Below, one piece after another: positions 48,044 to 56,316 of a stretch of 64,000 nt of DNA. Under the pieces are notes generated by a model, which was not told the DNA's origin, did not search any database, and saw only the letters and a list, made by a program, of their open reading frames with translations. Position numbers and translations under genes: made by a program. This DNA is from Streptomyces armeniacus (lineage in GTDB: Bacteria; Actinomycetota; Actinomycetes; Streptomycetales; Streptomycetaceae), in contig NZ_CP031320.1 in assembly GCF_003355155.1 (NCBI RefSeq), forward strand, positions 4,269,367 through 4,333,366, given 5' to 3'. The stretch's first letter is position 1. Each line of letters starts with the position of its first letter.

Positions 48044-48475
48044 ATGAGCACAGCTACCGCAACACGAGATCCACGATCGTTCGTGAGTCCCGAGGTATGG
48101 AACCGCGAAATCATCCTCCTGATGCGGGACAACGTCATGGTGCGTGACATGGCGGAACGCATCTTCGGCCAGGCGATCGCCTACCTGATCACGGCCATGG
48201 AGAACCCGAACACCGATATGGGAGTGGGCCAGACCGTCGACATCGGCGTGCACACCCTCATTCTGGACACGAAGGTGTACTTCGAGTTCTGCGACAAGTA
48301 CAACGGCGGCAACTACAAGCACCACGAACCGAACCTGGTTCGCCGCCGCGACGGCACCGTATTCCGCACGGCAGACATCCTGCGGAACAACGGCTTCGAA
48401 GTCGACGAGGAGCTGTGGAGCATGGACTCCGCCGACTGCTCACCGTGCAACCAGAAGGCGCCCGACTCCCACTGA
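48044..48475 (+). CDS. uncharacterised protein, glycine-rich-domain-like
   Basis: The 143-residue protein contains VDIGVHTLILDTKVYFEFCD, then NYKHHEPNL. This recalls the VDxGWHTFILxTxxYxxFC...HHxP pattern of Streptomyces proteins annotated as glycine-rich domain-containing; the usual Trp is replaced by Val here. The tail has DCSPC. ATG 48044 follows GGAAAGG. It is 73 bases before the methyltransferase gene. Function unknown. Confidence 0.6.
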   Translation: MSTATATRDPRSFVSPEVWNREIILLMRDNVMVRDMAERIFGQAIAYLITAMENPNTDMGVGQTVDIGVHTLILDTKVYFEFCDKYNGGNYKHHEPNLVRRRDGTVFRTADILRNNGFEVDEELWSMDSADCSPCNQKAPDSH

Positions 48476-48548
48476 CCAACCCGTAGGCAGCGCCCGGCCG
48501 AGGCCCCTCTCGGCCGGGCGTACCACCGGACCAACCGCATGAGGAACA

Positions 48549-49205
48549 GTGATCAGCCCGGAACAAGACAACTGGGACGCGTACGCCGAGGGCACCGCGA
48601 AACGTGCGGACGCGACACTCCCGACGGTGCACTGGACGCAATACGAAAACCATGGCCCCGGCGCGGAGTTGATCGACAGTGCGCGCCGCGTCCTCGACCT
48701 CGGTTTCGGCAGCGGCGCGGCCGTTGCTGCGCTTTGCCGTGCTGGCGTGGATGCCGAAGGCGTCGACCTGTCGCCCGTCGCGGGGAAACTGGCCGCCGAG
48801 CGTTGGCCCGACGTGGACAGTGCACGCTTCGTCCTCGCCGAGGCATCCGACTTTCTTGCCCATACGGACAACACGTACGACGCGCTGATCTCGTATTTCG
48901 GCGCCATGTGGTTCACCGATCCGCAGCGTCTCCTGCCGCCGGCCTACGAGCGGCTGGCGCCCGGCGGTCGGCTCGTGTTCGCTCAACCGCCGCCGATCCC
49001 CGGCTGTTACGGGCCGCAGGGCATGTACAAGGGCGGGTTCGCGGGGAAGGCGACGTACGTGCGCCGCTGGTGCTACACCCCGGAAACGTGGAAGGTTCTC
49101 CTCGAACACCATGGCTTCACCAGGATTGAAGCTCGCGAGGTGGTGGCACCGAATCCGGGTCACATCGCGACCCTCCTCGTCCAGGCACGTAAGCCCAACC
49201 AGTAG
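48549..49205 (+). CDS. class I SAM-dependent methyltransferase
   Basis: The 218-residue protein has SAM motif I VLDLGFGSGAAVAAL, an acidic motif II region (AEGVDLSP) and the later LAPGGRLVF. Substrate is unknown. The GTG start at 48549 follows AACCGCATGAGGAACA. It is the last gene of the XRE-linked run and is followed by a 16-bp hairpin with T's. Confidence 0.8.
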   Translation: MISPEQDNWDAYAEGTAKRADATLPTVHWTQYENHGPGAELIDSARRVLDLGFGSGAAVAALCRAGVDAEGVDLSPVAGKLAAERWPDVDSARFVLAEASDFLAHTDNTYDALISYFGAMWFTDPQRLLPPAYERLAPGGRLVFAQPPPIPGCYGPQGMYKGGFAGKATYVRRWCYTPETWKVLLEHHGFTRIEAREVVAPNPGHIATLLVQARKPNQ

Positions 49206-49210
49206 CCTTA

Positions 49211-49256
49211 CGCGGCAAGGCCTCCGAGCTGGCTATCGGGGGTCTTGCTGCGTTTC
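49211..49256 (+). terminator. terminator after methyltransferase
   Basis: Arms 49211-49226 and 49237-49252 pair over 16 bases including three G-U, then TTT. Confidence 0.75.
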
Positions 49257-49562
49257 GAAAGGTCTCCGCTGCTGCGGGAGCTCTTTCGCGCGCGCAACTT
49301 GAAGGAGAAACCGTGTCGTTTCAAGATCGCCCAAAGCCAACAGCCGTTCACCGACGCCATATTCCGGCACGGAGCTGAAGATCACCCTGGGCGGTGAAGT
49401 CAGCCGCGTGATCACCGACGCGGCTACGAGGCGTCCCGCACTCCTGTGGATCGCGCTGTTCGCACCGGCCTGGCCTGTACCGCCGCGCCGCGCTATACGG
49501 GCTGCACCCACCGGCCGCCTGGATGCGCCGGACGTACGACGACACGTGGCCCTCACCGCGCT
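49257..49562. other. gap with a possible frameshifted gene fragment
   Basis: GAAGGAGAAACC precedes GTG 49314, which opens VSFQDRPKPTAVHRRHIPARS and stops after 21 residues. A +1-type shift continues GAELKITLGGEVSRVITDAA in another frame. This may be the 5' end of a broken small gene. No family is recognised. Confidence 0.25.
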
Positions 49563-50657
49563 TCAGTCCTCTCCCACCACGGTCAGGTCGTCCCCCAGGG
49601 CTGATGCGATATCGGCAGCGCGGGAGAAGTCGTCCAGGTGGCGTGTCAGGAAGGCACAGGCGTGGTTGTGCTTGAGCGACCACCAGGCGGCCGAACCGCC
49701 GAGCCCGCCTTTGGCGATCTTGCCGCGGTCGCGTACGAATCCCAACGTCCAGGTGACCGTGGTGCCGAAGACCTCGTCGTGGCCGGTGACCTGGGATGCG
49801 AGGTACTCGGTGTGCAGTTGGGGTCCCAGCAGGTCACGTACCGGGCCGTCAACGCTGGTGAGTTGGGAGAAGAACTTCGCGACGGCGGTCGCGGAGGCGT
49901 GCAGGTTGACTCCACCGAAGACTGCCTGACGCCAGGCCCCGGAGTTCATCAACTCCATGTCCATGACGCCTGTGGGCGTCTCCAGCCATGGCGCTGCGGG
50001 GAGCTGTTGCGGCCAGTCCTGCTCGCCGTATTCGAGGTGGGCGACGCGGTGCAGGGCGTGCGTCGGCACCCCGAACCAGGCATCTATCCCCAACGCCGGC
50101 CGCACCACGTCGTTGAACATCTCCCCCAGGGACGTCCCAGCGCCCGCGCGCAGGATGCCGTCGATGAGGTGACCGTAGGTCAGCGCATGTTCCCCCAGCG
50201 ACGTCCCCGGAACGTACTCCGGCGCTGCCGCAGCCAGGCTCTCCCGTAGTGCGGCATCATCCAGCAGATCCAGCTCTGCGGCGGCTGCCGGGAAGCGGGG
50301 CTGGCCGGCCTGATGCGTGAGCACATGACGCAGCGTGGTGCGCTCCTTGCCCCGGCGCTCGTACCCGCTCCAGTGCCTGGCGACCGGCTCATCCAGCTCC
50401 AGTGCGCCGTTGCGGACCGCCACCAGTGCCGCGAGTGCGGCGAAGGGCTTCGACACCGAGTACGGCTGGACAAGCGTGTCGCTGCGCCAGGGGCGGCGCC
50501 GCTCGGTATCGGCCCACCCCGCGCTCAGCTGGACGGCCTCGTGACCGTTCCGCCAGACCGATAGACCCGCACCCGCCTCGCGGCCGTCGCCTACGAGGCC
50601 ATGGAAGACGTGACGCACCGCGTCGAACCCGTCCCCGACCAACTCCCCGGCGCTCAT
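49563..50657 (-). CDS. serine hydrolase (beta-lactamase/esterase class C family)
   Basis: The 364-residue protein has the SxxK motif at Ser67-Lys70 (PYSVSK) and a YxH motif with Tyr161 (LTYGHLIDG) in place of YxN, as in EstB-like esterases. HVLTHQAG is also typical of this fold. No signal peptide is seen, so it is probably cytoplasmic. It is divergent from a DHA2 MFS gene across a spacer containing four CsoR-like sites, and might share copper control. Confidence 0.85.
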   Translation of the reverse strand: MSAGELVGDGFDAVRHVFHGLVGDGREAGAGLSVWRNGHEAVQLSAGWADTERRRPWRSDTLVQPYSVSKPFAALAALVAVRNGALELDEPVARHWSGYERRGKERTTLRHVLTHQAGQPRFPAAAAELDLLDDAALRESLAAAAPEYVPGTSLGEHALTYGHLIDGILRAGAGTSLGEMFNDVVRPALGIDAWFGVPTHALHRVAHLEYGEQDWPQQLPAAPWLETPTGVMDMELMNSGAWRQAVFGGVNLHASATAVAKFFSQLTSVDGPVRDLLGPQLHTEYLASQVTGHDEVFGTTVTWTLGFVRDRGKIAKGGLGGSAAWWSLKHNHACAFLTRHLDDFSRAADIASALGDDLTVVGED

Positions 50658-50806
50658 CGTGTCACCCTCCCGCGCTCCGCAGGCCGGTGTCGCCAGCCCT
50701 CATGGTGGCCCAGCCGCGGGCTCTCGGCTTCACCGCCGCCCCGCGGCACAACCGTCGCGGGCAATTGATCCAACCTGCTCGGTATCGCGGACACCCTTCA
50801 CCTCAC

Positions 50807-50823
50807 ATACCTCTGGGGGGTAC
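50807..50823. promoter_or_regulatory. CsoR-like operator 1 in the 50.8-51.0 kb spacer
   Basis: ATACCTCTGGGGGGTAC, 17 bp, ATAC...GTAC ends with a G-rich right half; 150 bases from the serine hydrolase start. Confidence 0.55.
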
Positions 50824-50843
50824 TTTCTCCCGACGCCGCGACT

Positions 50844-50860
50844 ATACCCCCGGCAGGTAT
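50844..50860. promoter_or_regulatory. CsoR-like operator 2
   Basis: ATACCCCCGGCAGGTAT, 17 bp, palindromic ends. Confidence 0.6.
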
Positions 50861-50947
50861 TCCACCACCATCGCGCGCCACCACGAACGGCCGCCTACTG
50901 CAACAGAGGGCCGCACAGAAGGCCGCTCGCTACCCCCATTGCATCGG

Positions 50948-50964
50948 ATACCCCCATGGGGTAC
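50948..50964. promoter_or_regulatory. CsoR-like operator 3
   Basis: ATACCCCCATGGGGTAC, 17 bp, near-perfect palindrome 43 bases before the MFS start. Confidence 0.7.
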
Positions 50965-50982
50965 TTTCACAGCGCCAAATAG

Positions 50983-50999
50983 ATACCCCCCTGGAGTAT
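50983..50999. promoter_or_regulatory. CsoR-like operator 4
   Basis: ATACCCCCCTGGAGTAT, 17 bp, ending 7 bases before the MFS GTG, so bound repressor would block initiation of transcription or translation. Confidence 0.7.
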
Positions 51000-51006
51000 G
51001 TGAGAG

Positions 51007-52476
51007 GTGAGTGAGTTGTCCGCGATACCGACTCCGGATCCGCGGCGCTGGATGGCGCTCGCGTTCATCGCCATGGCGCAGTTCATGGTGATCATGGACA
51101 CGTCCATCATTGGCGTGGCCCTGCCCGAGATGCAGGCTGACCTCGGATTCACCCCGGGCAACCTGTCCTGGGTCTTCAATGCCTACGTGGTCGCCCTCGG
51201 CGGCCTCCTGCTGCTCGGCGGCAGACTGTCCGATCTCTTCGGCGCCAAGCGGGTGTTCAGCACCGGCTGGGTCGTCCTCGCCGCCGGATCTCTCGTAGCG
51301 GGCCTCGCGGACGAGGTCTGGATCGAGCTGTCCGGCCGCGCCGTCCAGGGCGCGGGCTCGGCGCTGATCGCCCCCTCCGCGCTGACGCTGCTGATGATGC
51401 TCTTCGGCTCCAACCCCAAGGAGCTGACCAAGGCGTTCGCCCTGTACGGCGCCGCCGCTCCGGCGGGCGGCACAGCGGGCGTGTTCCTCGGCGGTGTCAT
51501 CACTGAATACGCCAGCTGGCCCTGGGTGTTCTACATCAACATTCCCGTCGCGCTGCTCACCCTCGCGGCCACCCCGAGCCTGATGCCCTCCGCCCCCGCG
51601 AACCGCGGCTCGGTCGATATCGGTGGCGCCCTCACCGCCACCGCCGGCCTGGGCACCCTCGTCTACGCCGTCGTACGGGCGCCGGAAGTGGGCTGGGACA
51701 CGGCCGAGACCTGGCTCGTACTGGCCGCGGGCGTGCTGTTCCTGGGGCTGTTCGTCGTCCTCCAGGCCAGGCGCCGCGAGCCGCTGATGCGGCTGAGTAT
51801 CCTGCGCACCCCGAACCTCGCGGCCGCCAACCTCGCCCAGCTGCTGCTGGCCGGGGCATGGATCCCGATGTGGTTCTTCCTCAACCTCTATCTGCAGCAG
51901 GTCCTCGGGCTGGGCGCCTTCGCCTCCGGCTCAGCGCTGCTGCCGATGACCGGTGCCGTCATGATCATGATGATCCTGCTGGCGCCCCGGTTCATGGAAC
52001 GCTTCGGACCCAAGGTCATGATCGTCACCGGGATGGCCCTGCTGGCGGCGGGCATGCTGTGGCTGTCGTTCGTACGCCCCGACGGGTCGTACGCGGTGGA
52101 CGTGCTCCCGGCCTCGCTGGTCGCCGCCGTCGGGATGTCGCTCGCCTTCATCCCCTCCCTCGGCACCGCGATCTCCAGCGCCCGCCCCGAAGAAGGCGGC
52201 CTCGCCTCCGGAATCGTCAACACCAACTACCAGATCGGCTCCGCACTCGGCCTCGCCGCCATGACCGCCCTCGCCGCCACTCAGGGCGCCGAGGAACTCG
52301 GCAACCCCACGGCACTCACCGACGGCTTCTCCGCCGCCTTCACCGGCGCGGCAGCGGTCGCCGCCATCGGCGCGCTGCTCGCCGCAGTCACCTTGCGCAC
52401 CAGCCAGCCAGCGGTCGACCCGTCGGCCGCAGAGCGGGAGCCCGAACGCGCAACCGACACCCCGGCGGTCCGCTGA
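51007..52476 (+). CDS. DHA2-family MFS transporter under CsoR-like sites
   Basis: The 489-residue protein has about 14 hydrophobic segments, with MDTSIIGVALPEMQADLG in helix 1 and WVFNAYVVALGGLLLLGGRLSDLFG in helices 2-3. It is homologous in type to the pump at 28147 but not a close copy. GTG 51007 follows GTGAGAG with little leader after the fourth CsoR-like site. A copper-induced exporter is the simplest reading; its substrate is unknown. Confidence 0.85.
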   Translation: MSELSAIPTPDPRRWMALAFIAMAQFMVIMDTSIIGVALPEMQADLGFTPGNLSWVFNAYVVALGGLLLLGGRLSDLFGAKRVFSTGWVVLAAGSLVAGLADEVWIELSGRAVQGAGSALIAPSALTLLMMLFGSNPKELTKAFALYGAAAPAGGTAGVFLGGVITEYASWPWVFYINIPVALLTLAATPSLMPSAPANRGSVDIGGALTATAGLGTLVYAVVRAPEVGWDTAETWLVLAAGVLFLGLFVVLQARRREPLMRLSILRTPNLAAANLAQLLLAGAWIPMWFFLNLYLQQVLGLGAFASGSALLPMTGAVMIMMILLAPRFMERFGPKVMIVTGMALLAAGMLWLSFVRPDGSYAVDVLPASLVAAVGMSLAFIPSLGTAISSARPEEGGLASGIVNTNYQIGSALGLAAMTALAATQGAEELGNPTALTDGFSAAFTGAAAVAAIGALLAAVTLRTSQPAVDPSAAEREPERATDTPAVR

Positions 52477-52639
52477 CCACCGCACACCGTCGGCCAGTTC
52501 CCCCGCCGACCGGAGCCCTAACCGGCTCCGGTCGGCACAGGCGTTCCCGAGCAGGAGGACCGATCCGCCGTGGACAACCGGAAGCGCCTCGATACGGACG
52601 GCACATGCGGCACAGCCGCACGACGCAAGGAGTCACACC

Positions 52640-52813
52640 ATGAAGCCCACCCAACGCGCCGCCGTGCGCGATACCTTGGCACACCCCGTCGTACGCTGCC
52701 TCCTCGCCTGCCTGCTGAGCGCCGCTGCGCGGCGCCTCAACGCACCGGGCGGGGCGGGCGACCGTCAGCCCTCCCCCGGTGCAGAGCCTGTACGCGGAAC
52801 GAGTGATCGCTGA
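52640..52813 (+). CDS. small hypothetical protein (57 aa)
   Basis: AAGGAG (52627-52632) precedes ATG 52640. The peptide starts MKPTQRAAVRDTLAHPVVRC and has a short hydrophobic run (CLLACLLSAAA), then a Pro/Gly tail. It may be a small membrane-associated protein. It lies 163 bases after the MFS gene on the same strand. Confidence 0.4.
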   Translation: MKPTQRAAVRDTLAHPVVRCLLACLLSAAARRLNAPGGAGDRQPSPGAEPVRGTSDR

Positions 52814-52950
52814 GGTCGCCCGCCGGGCAAGCGGTGAGGCCAGGTTGTAGCGTTCGTCGGCGGGCTTCCGCAGGGCGGCTTCACCGCTCAGGTGGTTGAC
52901 GCGCAGCTCAGCGGAACCGGGCCCGCTGCGGCCGGACTCCGGGCCGATAC

Positions 52951-53100
52951 TCAGGCGAAACAACCCCCCGATGGGGGCCTGCCGATGCCACGGATCGCGA
53001 GCGGGGCACGGACCTCGCGCAGGCGCAGGCTCCCAGGAGGTGCCTGCGCCTGGATGAACTGCAGGCGGTCGACCGCGGTGCCGTCGTAGGAACGATAGGC
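52951..53100 (-). pseudogene. MerR-family regulator remnant
   Basis: The minus strand reads YRSYDGTAVDRLQFIQ, then SLRLREVRAPLAIRGIGRPPSGG, close to the MerR-family pattern YRxYDxxAVDRLxFIQ...LSLxEIREILAIRDxGRPPCGHV, with small indels. A further piece with helix-turn-helix-like IRNYELGHVRP lies near 53300. No continuous gene remains. The rest of the 52814-53432 gap shows nothing else recognisable. Confidence 0.5.
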
Positions 53101-53432
53101 GGCTGCCGTACGGCACGGGCACGCAGCGGTCCGTGCCGACGGGGACGCCTGCAGCCACAGCCAAGCCGGCGACCCGGAACCCATGAAAGCCTGCGACGGT
53201 TCGACGCAACCTCGCCCGTAACCCGGGATGCACTCCAGGTCAGTCCGGTGAGCAGCACCGCATCGTGCTGGGGCCGACATCCACAAGCGGTCTCACGTGC
53301 CCAAGCTCATAGTTCCGGATCGCACTTCGCATGCCGAGCGAGTCCCGGCCCGTCGGCCGCCCCGGCGTCAAGTGCCTCTCGGGTCGACAGCTGATCCCGC
53401 CGACCGGCGGCCTCTTCTCCTGTGAATGTGCC

Positions 53433-53470
53433 AAAGGGCGGGGACAGACCCTGGTGGTCCGTCCCCGCCC
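53433..53470 (-). terminator. terminator after copA
   Basis: On the minus strand GGGCGGGGAC (53470-53461) and GTCCCCGCCC (53445-53436) form a 10-bp stem followed by TTT, 14 bases beyond the copA stop. Confidence 0.75.
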
Positions 53471-53483
53471 GCAGTTCGGCTGT

Positions 53484-55754
53484 TCACGCCTCGGCGCGGA
53501 ACCGGCGGAGGCGGAGGCTGTTGCCGACGACGAAGACGGAAGAGAACGCCATCGCCGCTCCGGCGATCATGGGGTTGAGGAGCCCTGCGGCCGCCAGCGG
53601 CAGGGCGGCGACGTTGTAGCCGAAGGCCCAGAACAGGTTGGACTTGATGGTGCCCAGCGTGCGCCGGGAGAGCCGGATGGCATCGGCCGCGGCCCGCAGG
53701 TCGCCGCGTACCAGCGTGAGGTCGCCGGCCTCGATGGCGGCGTCGGTGCCTGTTCCCATGGCCAGGCCCAGGTCCGCCTGCGCGAGTGCCGCCGCGTCGT
53801 TGACGCCGTCGCCGACCATGGCCACCGAACGGCCCTCGCCCTGCAGTCGCTTGACGACGTCGACCTTGTCCTCGGGCATGACCTCGGCGATGACGTCCTC
53901 GGGTCCAATGCCGACCTCGGCCGCAACGGACTCTGCGACTGCCTGGTTGTCACCGGTCAGGAGCACCGGGGTCAGCCCCAGCCCGCGCAGCCGCGTGATG
54001 GCTTCCGCGCTGGTGGGTTTGACCGCGTCGGCGACCTCCAGTACGGCCCGCGCCTCGCCGTCCCAGGCCACCGCGATGGCCGTACGCCCTGCGGCCTCCG
54101 CCTCCGCCTTGGCCCGGGCCAGCTCCGCGGGAAGCTCCATCGCCCACTCGGCGAGCAGCTTCTCGCGCCCGACCAGCACCGCGTGCCCCTCGACGATGCC
54201 CTGGACACCCAGGCCGGGCACGTTGGCGAAGTCCTCGGGGACCGGCAGGGTGCCGACCTTCTCGGCCGCGCCGCTCGCGACGGCGCGGGCGATGGGGTGC
54301 TCGGAGGCATGCTCCAACGCACCCGCCAGCCGCAGCACTTCGGCCTCTTCCGTTCCCTCCAGCGTGTGGGTACGCAGGAGGGTCATGGTGCCGGTGGTCA
54401 CCGTGCCGGTCTTGTCCAGCACGATGGTGTCGGCCCGGCGGGTGTTCTCCAGCACCTCCGGCCCCTTGATGAGAATGCCCAGCTGCGCGCCACGCCCCGT
54501 ACCAACCATCAACGCGGTCGGCGTGGCCAGGCCCAGCGCGCAGGGGCACGCGATGATCAGCACAGCGACCGCGGCCGTGAACGCGGCGGTCAGACCTGCC
54601 CCGTTGCCCAGCCAGAAGCCAAGGGTGCCCAGCGCGAGCGCGATGACCACGGGCACGAACACGGCGGAGATACGGTCGGCGAGCCGCTGCGCGGCGGCCT
54701 TCCCGTTCTGCGCGTCCTCCACCAGCTTCGCCATCCGCGCCAGCTGGGTGTCCGCTCCCACGCGCGTGGCCTCAACGACCAGACGTCCGCCCGCGTTCAG
54801 TGTCGCGCCGGTCACCGAGTCCCCGGGGGCGACCTCGACGGGCACGGACTCCCCCGTCAGCATGGAGGCGTCCACAGCCGAGGAGCCCTCCGCCACGGTG
54901 CCGTCGGTGGCGATCTTCTCCCCGGGCCGTACGAGGAAGTGGTCGCCGACCGCCAGCTCCTCGGTGCGGATCAGCACCTCCTGCCCGTCGCGCAGCACGG
55001 TGACTTCCTTCGCGCCCAGCTCCAGCAGCGCCTTCAGCGCCGCTCCGGCCTTGCGCTTGGAGCGTGCCTCGAAGTACCGCCCGGCGAGGATGAACGCGGT
55101 GACCCCGGCGGCGGCTTCCAGATAGATGTTGCCCGCGCCGTCGGTACGGGCGATGGACAGCTCGAAGGGGTGCGTCATCCCCGGTTCGCCGGCCGTACCG
55201 AAGAACAACGCCCACAGCGACCAGAGCAGCGCCGCCGAAGTGCCCACCGAGATCAGGGTGTCCATCGTCGCCGCGCCGTGCCGCGCGTTGGTGAACGCCG
55301 CCCTGTGGAACGGCCAGGCGCCCCACACGACCACGGGGGCGGCGAGGGTGAGCGAGAGCCACTGCCAGTACTCGAACTGCCAGGCCGGCACCATCGCCAT
55401 CGCGATCACCGGTACGGCGAGCACCACCGAGGCGATCAGCCGCTGTCGCAGCGGTGTCAGCTCGTCGCCGCCACCCGCCCCTTCCACGGGGGTGGCTTCG
55501 GCGTCCGTGCCGGGCGTACGTGCGGGGGCCGGGGGCGTGGCGGTGTAGCCGGTGGCCTCCACGGTCGCGATCAGATCCGACACGTCGACGTCGCCGGCGT
55601 AGGCGACTTTGGCTTTCTCCGTCGCGTAGTTGACGGTGGCCTCGACGCCGTCCATCCGGTTCAGCTTCTTCTCGATACGCGCCGCACACGAGGCGCACGT
55701 CATGCCGCCGATGGCGAGTTCAACGTCTGCTGTTTCCGTGACCGCGGTGGTCAT
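53484..55754 (-). CDS. copA: copper-exporting P1B-type ATPase
   Basis: The 756-residue protein pumps Cu(I) out of the cell with ATP. It has one N-terminal heavy-metal domain (GMTCASC, Cys20 and Cys23), the membrane CPC motif ([11 protein letters not shown] near residue 401), the phosphorylation site [10 protein letters not shown] near 445, HP-locus EHPIARA and [13 protein letters not shown] 55754 follows AGGAG. It lies downstream of copZ with a strong hairpin between them, and the divergent promoter region upstream of copZ carries three CsoR-like sites. Confidence 0.95.
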   Translation of the reverse strand: MTTAVTETADVELAIGGMTCASCAARIEKKLNRMDGVEATVNYATEKAKVAYAGDVDVSDLIATVEATGYTATPPAPARTPGTDAEATPVEGAGGGDELTPLRQRLIASVVLAVPVIAMAMVPAWQFEYWQWLSLTLAAPVVVWGAWPFHRAAFTNARHGAATMDTLISVGTSAALLWSLWALFFGTAGEPGMTHPFELSIARTDGAGNIYLEAAAGVTAFILAGRYFEARSKRKAGAALKALLELGAKEVTVLRDGQEVLIRTEELAVGDHFLVRPGEKIATDGTVAEGSSAVDASMLTGESVPVEVAPGDSVTGATLNAGGRLVVEATRVGADTQLARMAKLVEDAQNGKAAAQRLADRISAVFVPVVIALALGTLGFWLGNGAGLTAAFTAAVAVLIIACPCALGLATPTALMVGTGRGAQLGILIKGPEVLENTRRADTIVLDKTGTVTTGTMTLLRTHTLEGTEEAEVLRLAGALEHASEHPIARAVASGAAEKVGTLPVPEDFANVPGLGVQGIVEGHAVLVGREKLLAEWAMELPAELARAKAEAEAAGRTAIAVAWDGEARAVLEVADAVKPTSAEAITRLRGLGLTPVLLTGDNQAVAESVAAEVGIGPEDVIAEVMPEDKVDVVKRLQGEGRSVAMVGDGVNDAAALAQADLGLAMGTGTDAAIEAGDLTLVRGDLRAAADAIRLSRRTLGTIKSNLFWAFGYNVAALPLAAAGLLNPMIAGAAMAFSSVFVVGNSLRLRRFRAEA

Positions 55755-55790
55755 CACTGCTCCTGGAGTCTTCGAGCTGGTGCGGGTGGA

Positions 55791-55820
55791 TCCGGGGCCC
55801 GGCCGGTGCCGGGCCCCGGA
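55791..55820 (-). terminator. copZ-copA intergenic hairpin
   Basis: TCCGGGGCCCGGC (55791-55803) and GCCGGGCCCCGGA (55808-55820) form a 13-bp perfect stem with a CGGT loop, 4 bases after the copZ stop and 36 before copA. It could stabilise copZ mRNA or terminate part of the transcripts. Confidence 0.65.
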
Positions 55821-55824
55821 ACGG

Positions 55825-56127
55825 TCAGGCCCGGCCGGTCAGTTCGTAACCGGCCTCGTCGACGGCCTCGGCGACGAGGGCGTCGTCGGGCTCGTCGTCG
55901 GAAGTCACGGTGACGCGGCCGGTGGACAGCTCGACGTGGACCGCGCGAACGCCGTCGAGCGCGCTGATCTCCCGGGTCACCGCCGACTTGCAGTGACCGC
56001 AGGTCATCCCCGTCACCTGGTAGACGGTGCTGACGGCCTCCTGCGGGGCGTCCGCTGCGGCGGCGTCGCTGTGGCAGCTGCCGTCGGTGGTGCAGCAGGA
56101 CGACGGGGCGACGGTCTGCTCTGACAT
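55825..56127 (-). CDS. copZ: copper chaperone CopZ-like, with Cys-rich N-terminus
   Basis: The 100-residue protein has a heavy-metal domain with GMTCGHC (Cys43 and Cys46) and the ferredoxin-like pattern ending YELTGRA. Unlike usual 70-residue CopZ, it has an N-terminal extension with Cys11, Cys12, Cys18 and His19 ([12 protein letters not shown]), which could be an extra metal site. It would deliver Cu(I) to CopA. It is the first gene of copZ-copA, behind CsoR-like operators. Confidence 0.9.
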   Translation of the reverse strand: MSEQTVAPSSCCTTDGSCHSDAAAADAPQEAVSTVYQVTGMTCGHCKSAVTREISALDGVRAVHVELSTGRVTVTSDDEPDDALVAEAVDEAGYELTGRA

Positions 56128-56167
56128 GTTTCCTCCTGGTAGAGACGGCCCAGCGACTCAAGCTCAG

Positions 56168-56184
56168 ATACCCTCAGGGGGTAA
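56168..56184. promoter_or_regulatory. CsoR-like operator before copZ
   Basis: ATACCCTCAGGGGGTAA, 17 bp, 41 bases upstream of the copZ start. Confidence 0.7.
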
Positions 56185-56205
56185 TGCGCTTTGTCGATGT
56201 CATGT

Positions 56206-56222
56206 ATACCCCCACCCCGTAT
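56206..56222. promoter_or_regulatory. weak CsoR-like site in copZ spacer
   Basis: ATACCCCCACCCCGTAT, 17 bp; the ATAC and GTAT ends match but the right half lacks the G run. Confidence 0.4.
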
Positions 56223-56253
56223 CTGATGCAACCTCTGAGGGCAGCTTGACTTA

Positions 56254-56270
56254 ATACCCCTGAGGGGTAT
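56254..56270. promoter_or_regulatory. CsoR-like operator before the secreted His-rich protein
   Basis: ATACCCCTGAGGGGTAT, 17 bp, near-perfect palindrome 47 bases before ATG 56317. Confidence 0.75.
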
Positions 56271-56316
56271 CTTCAGCTGGTGTAACCGCCCAGATGGGGA
56301 ACCGAAGGGGATTCTC

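Noticed and set aside
56206..56222. Counting this as a full CsoR site
   Set aside because: The right half lacks the G run, so it is listed only as a weak site.
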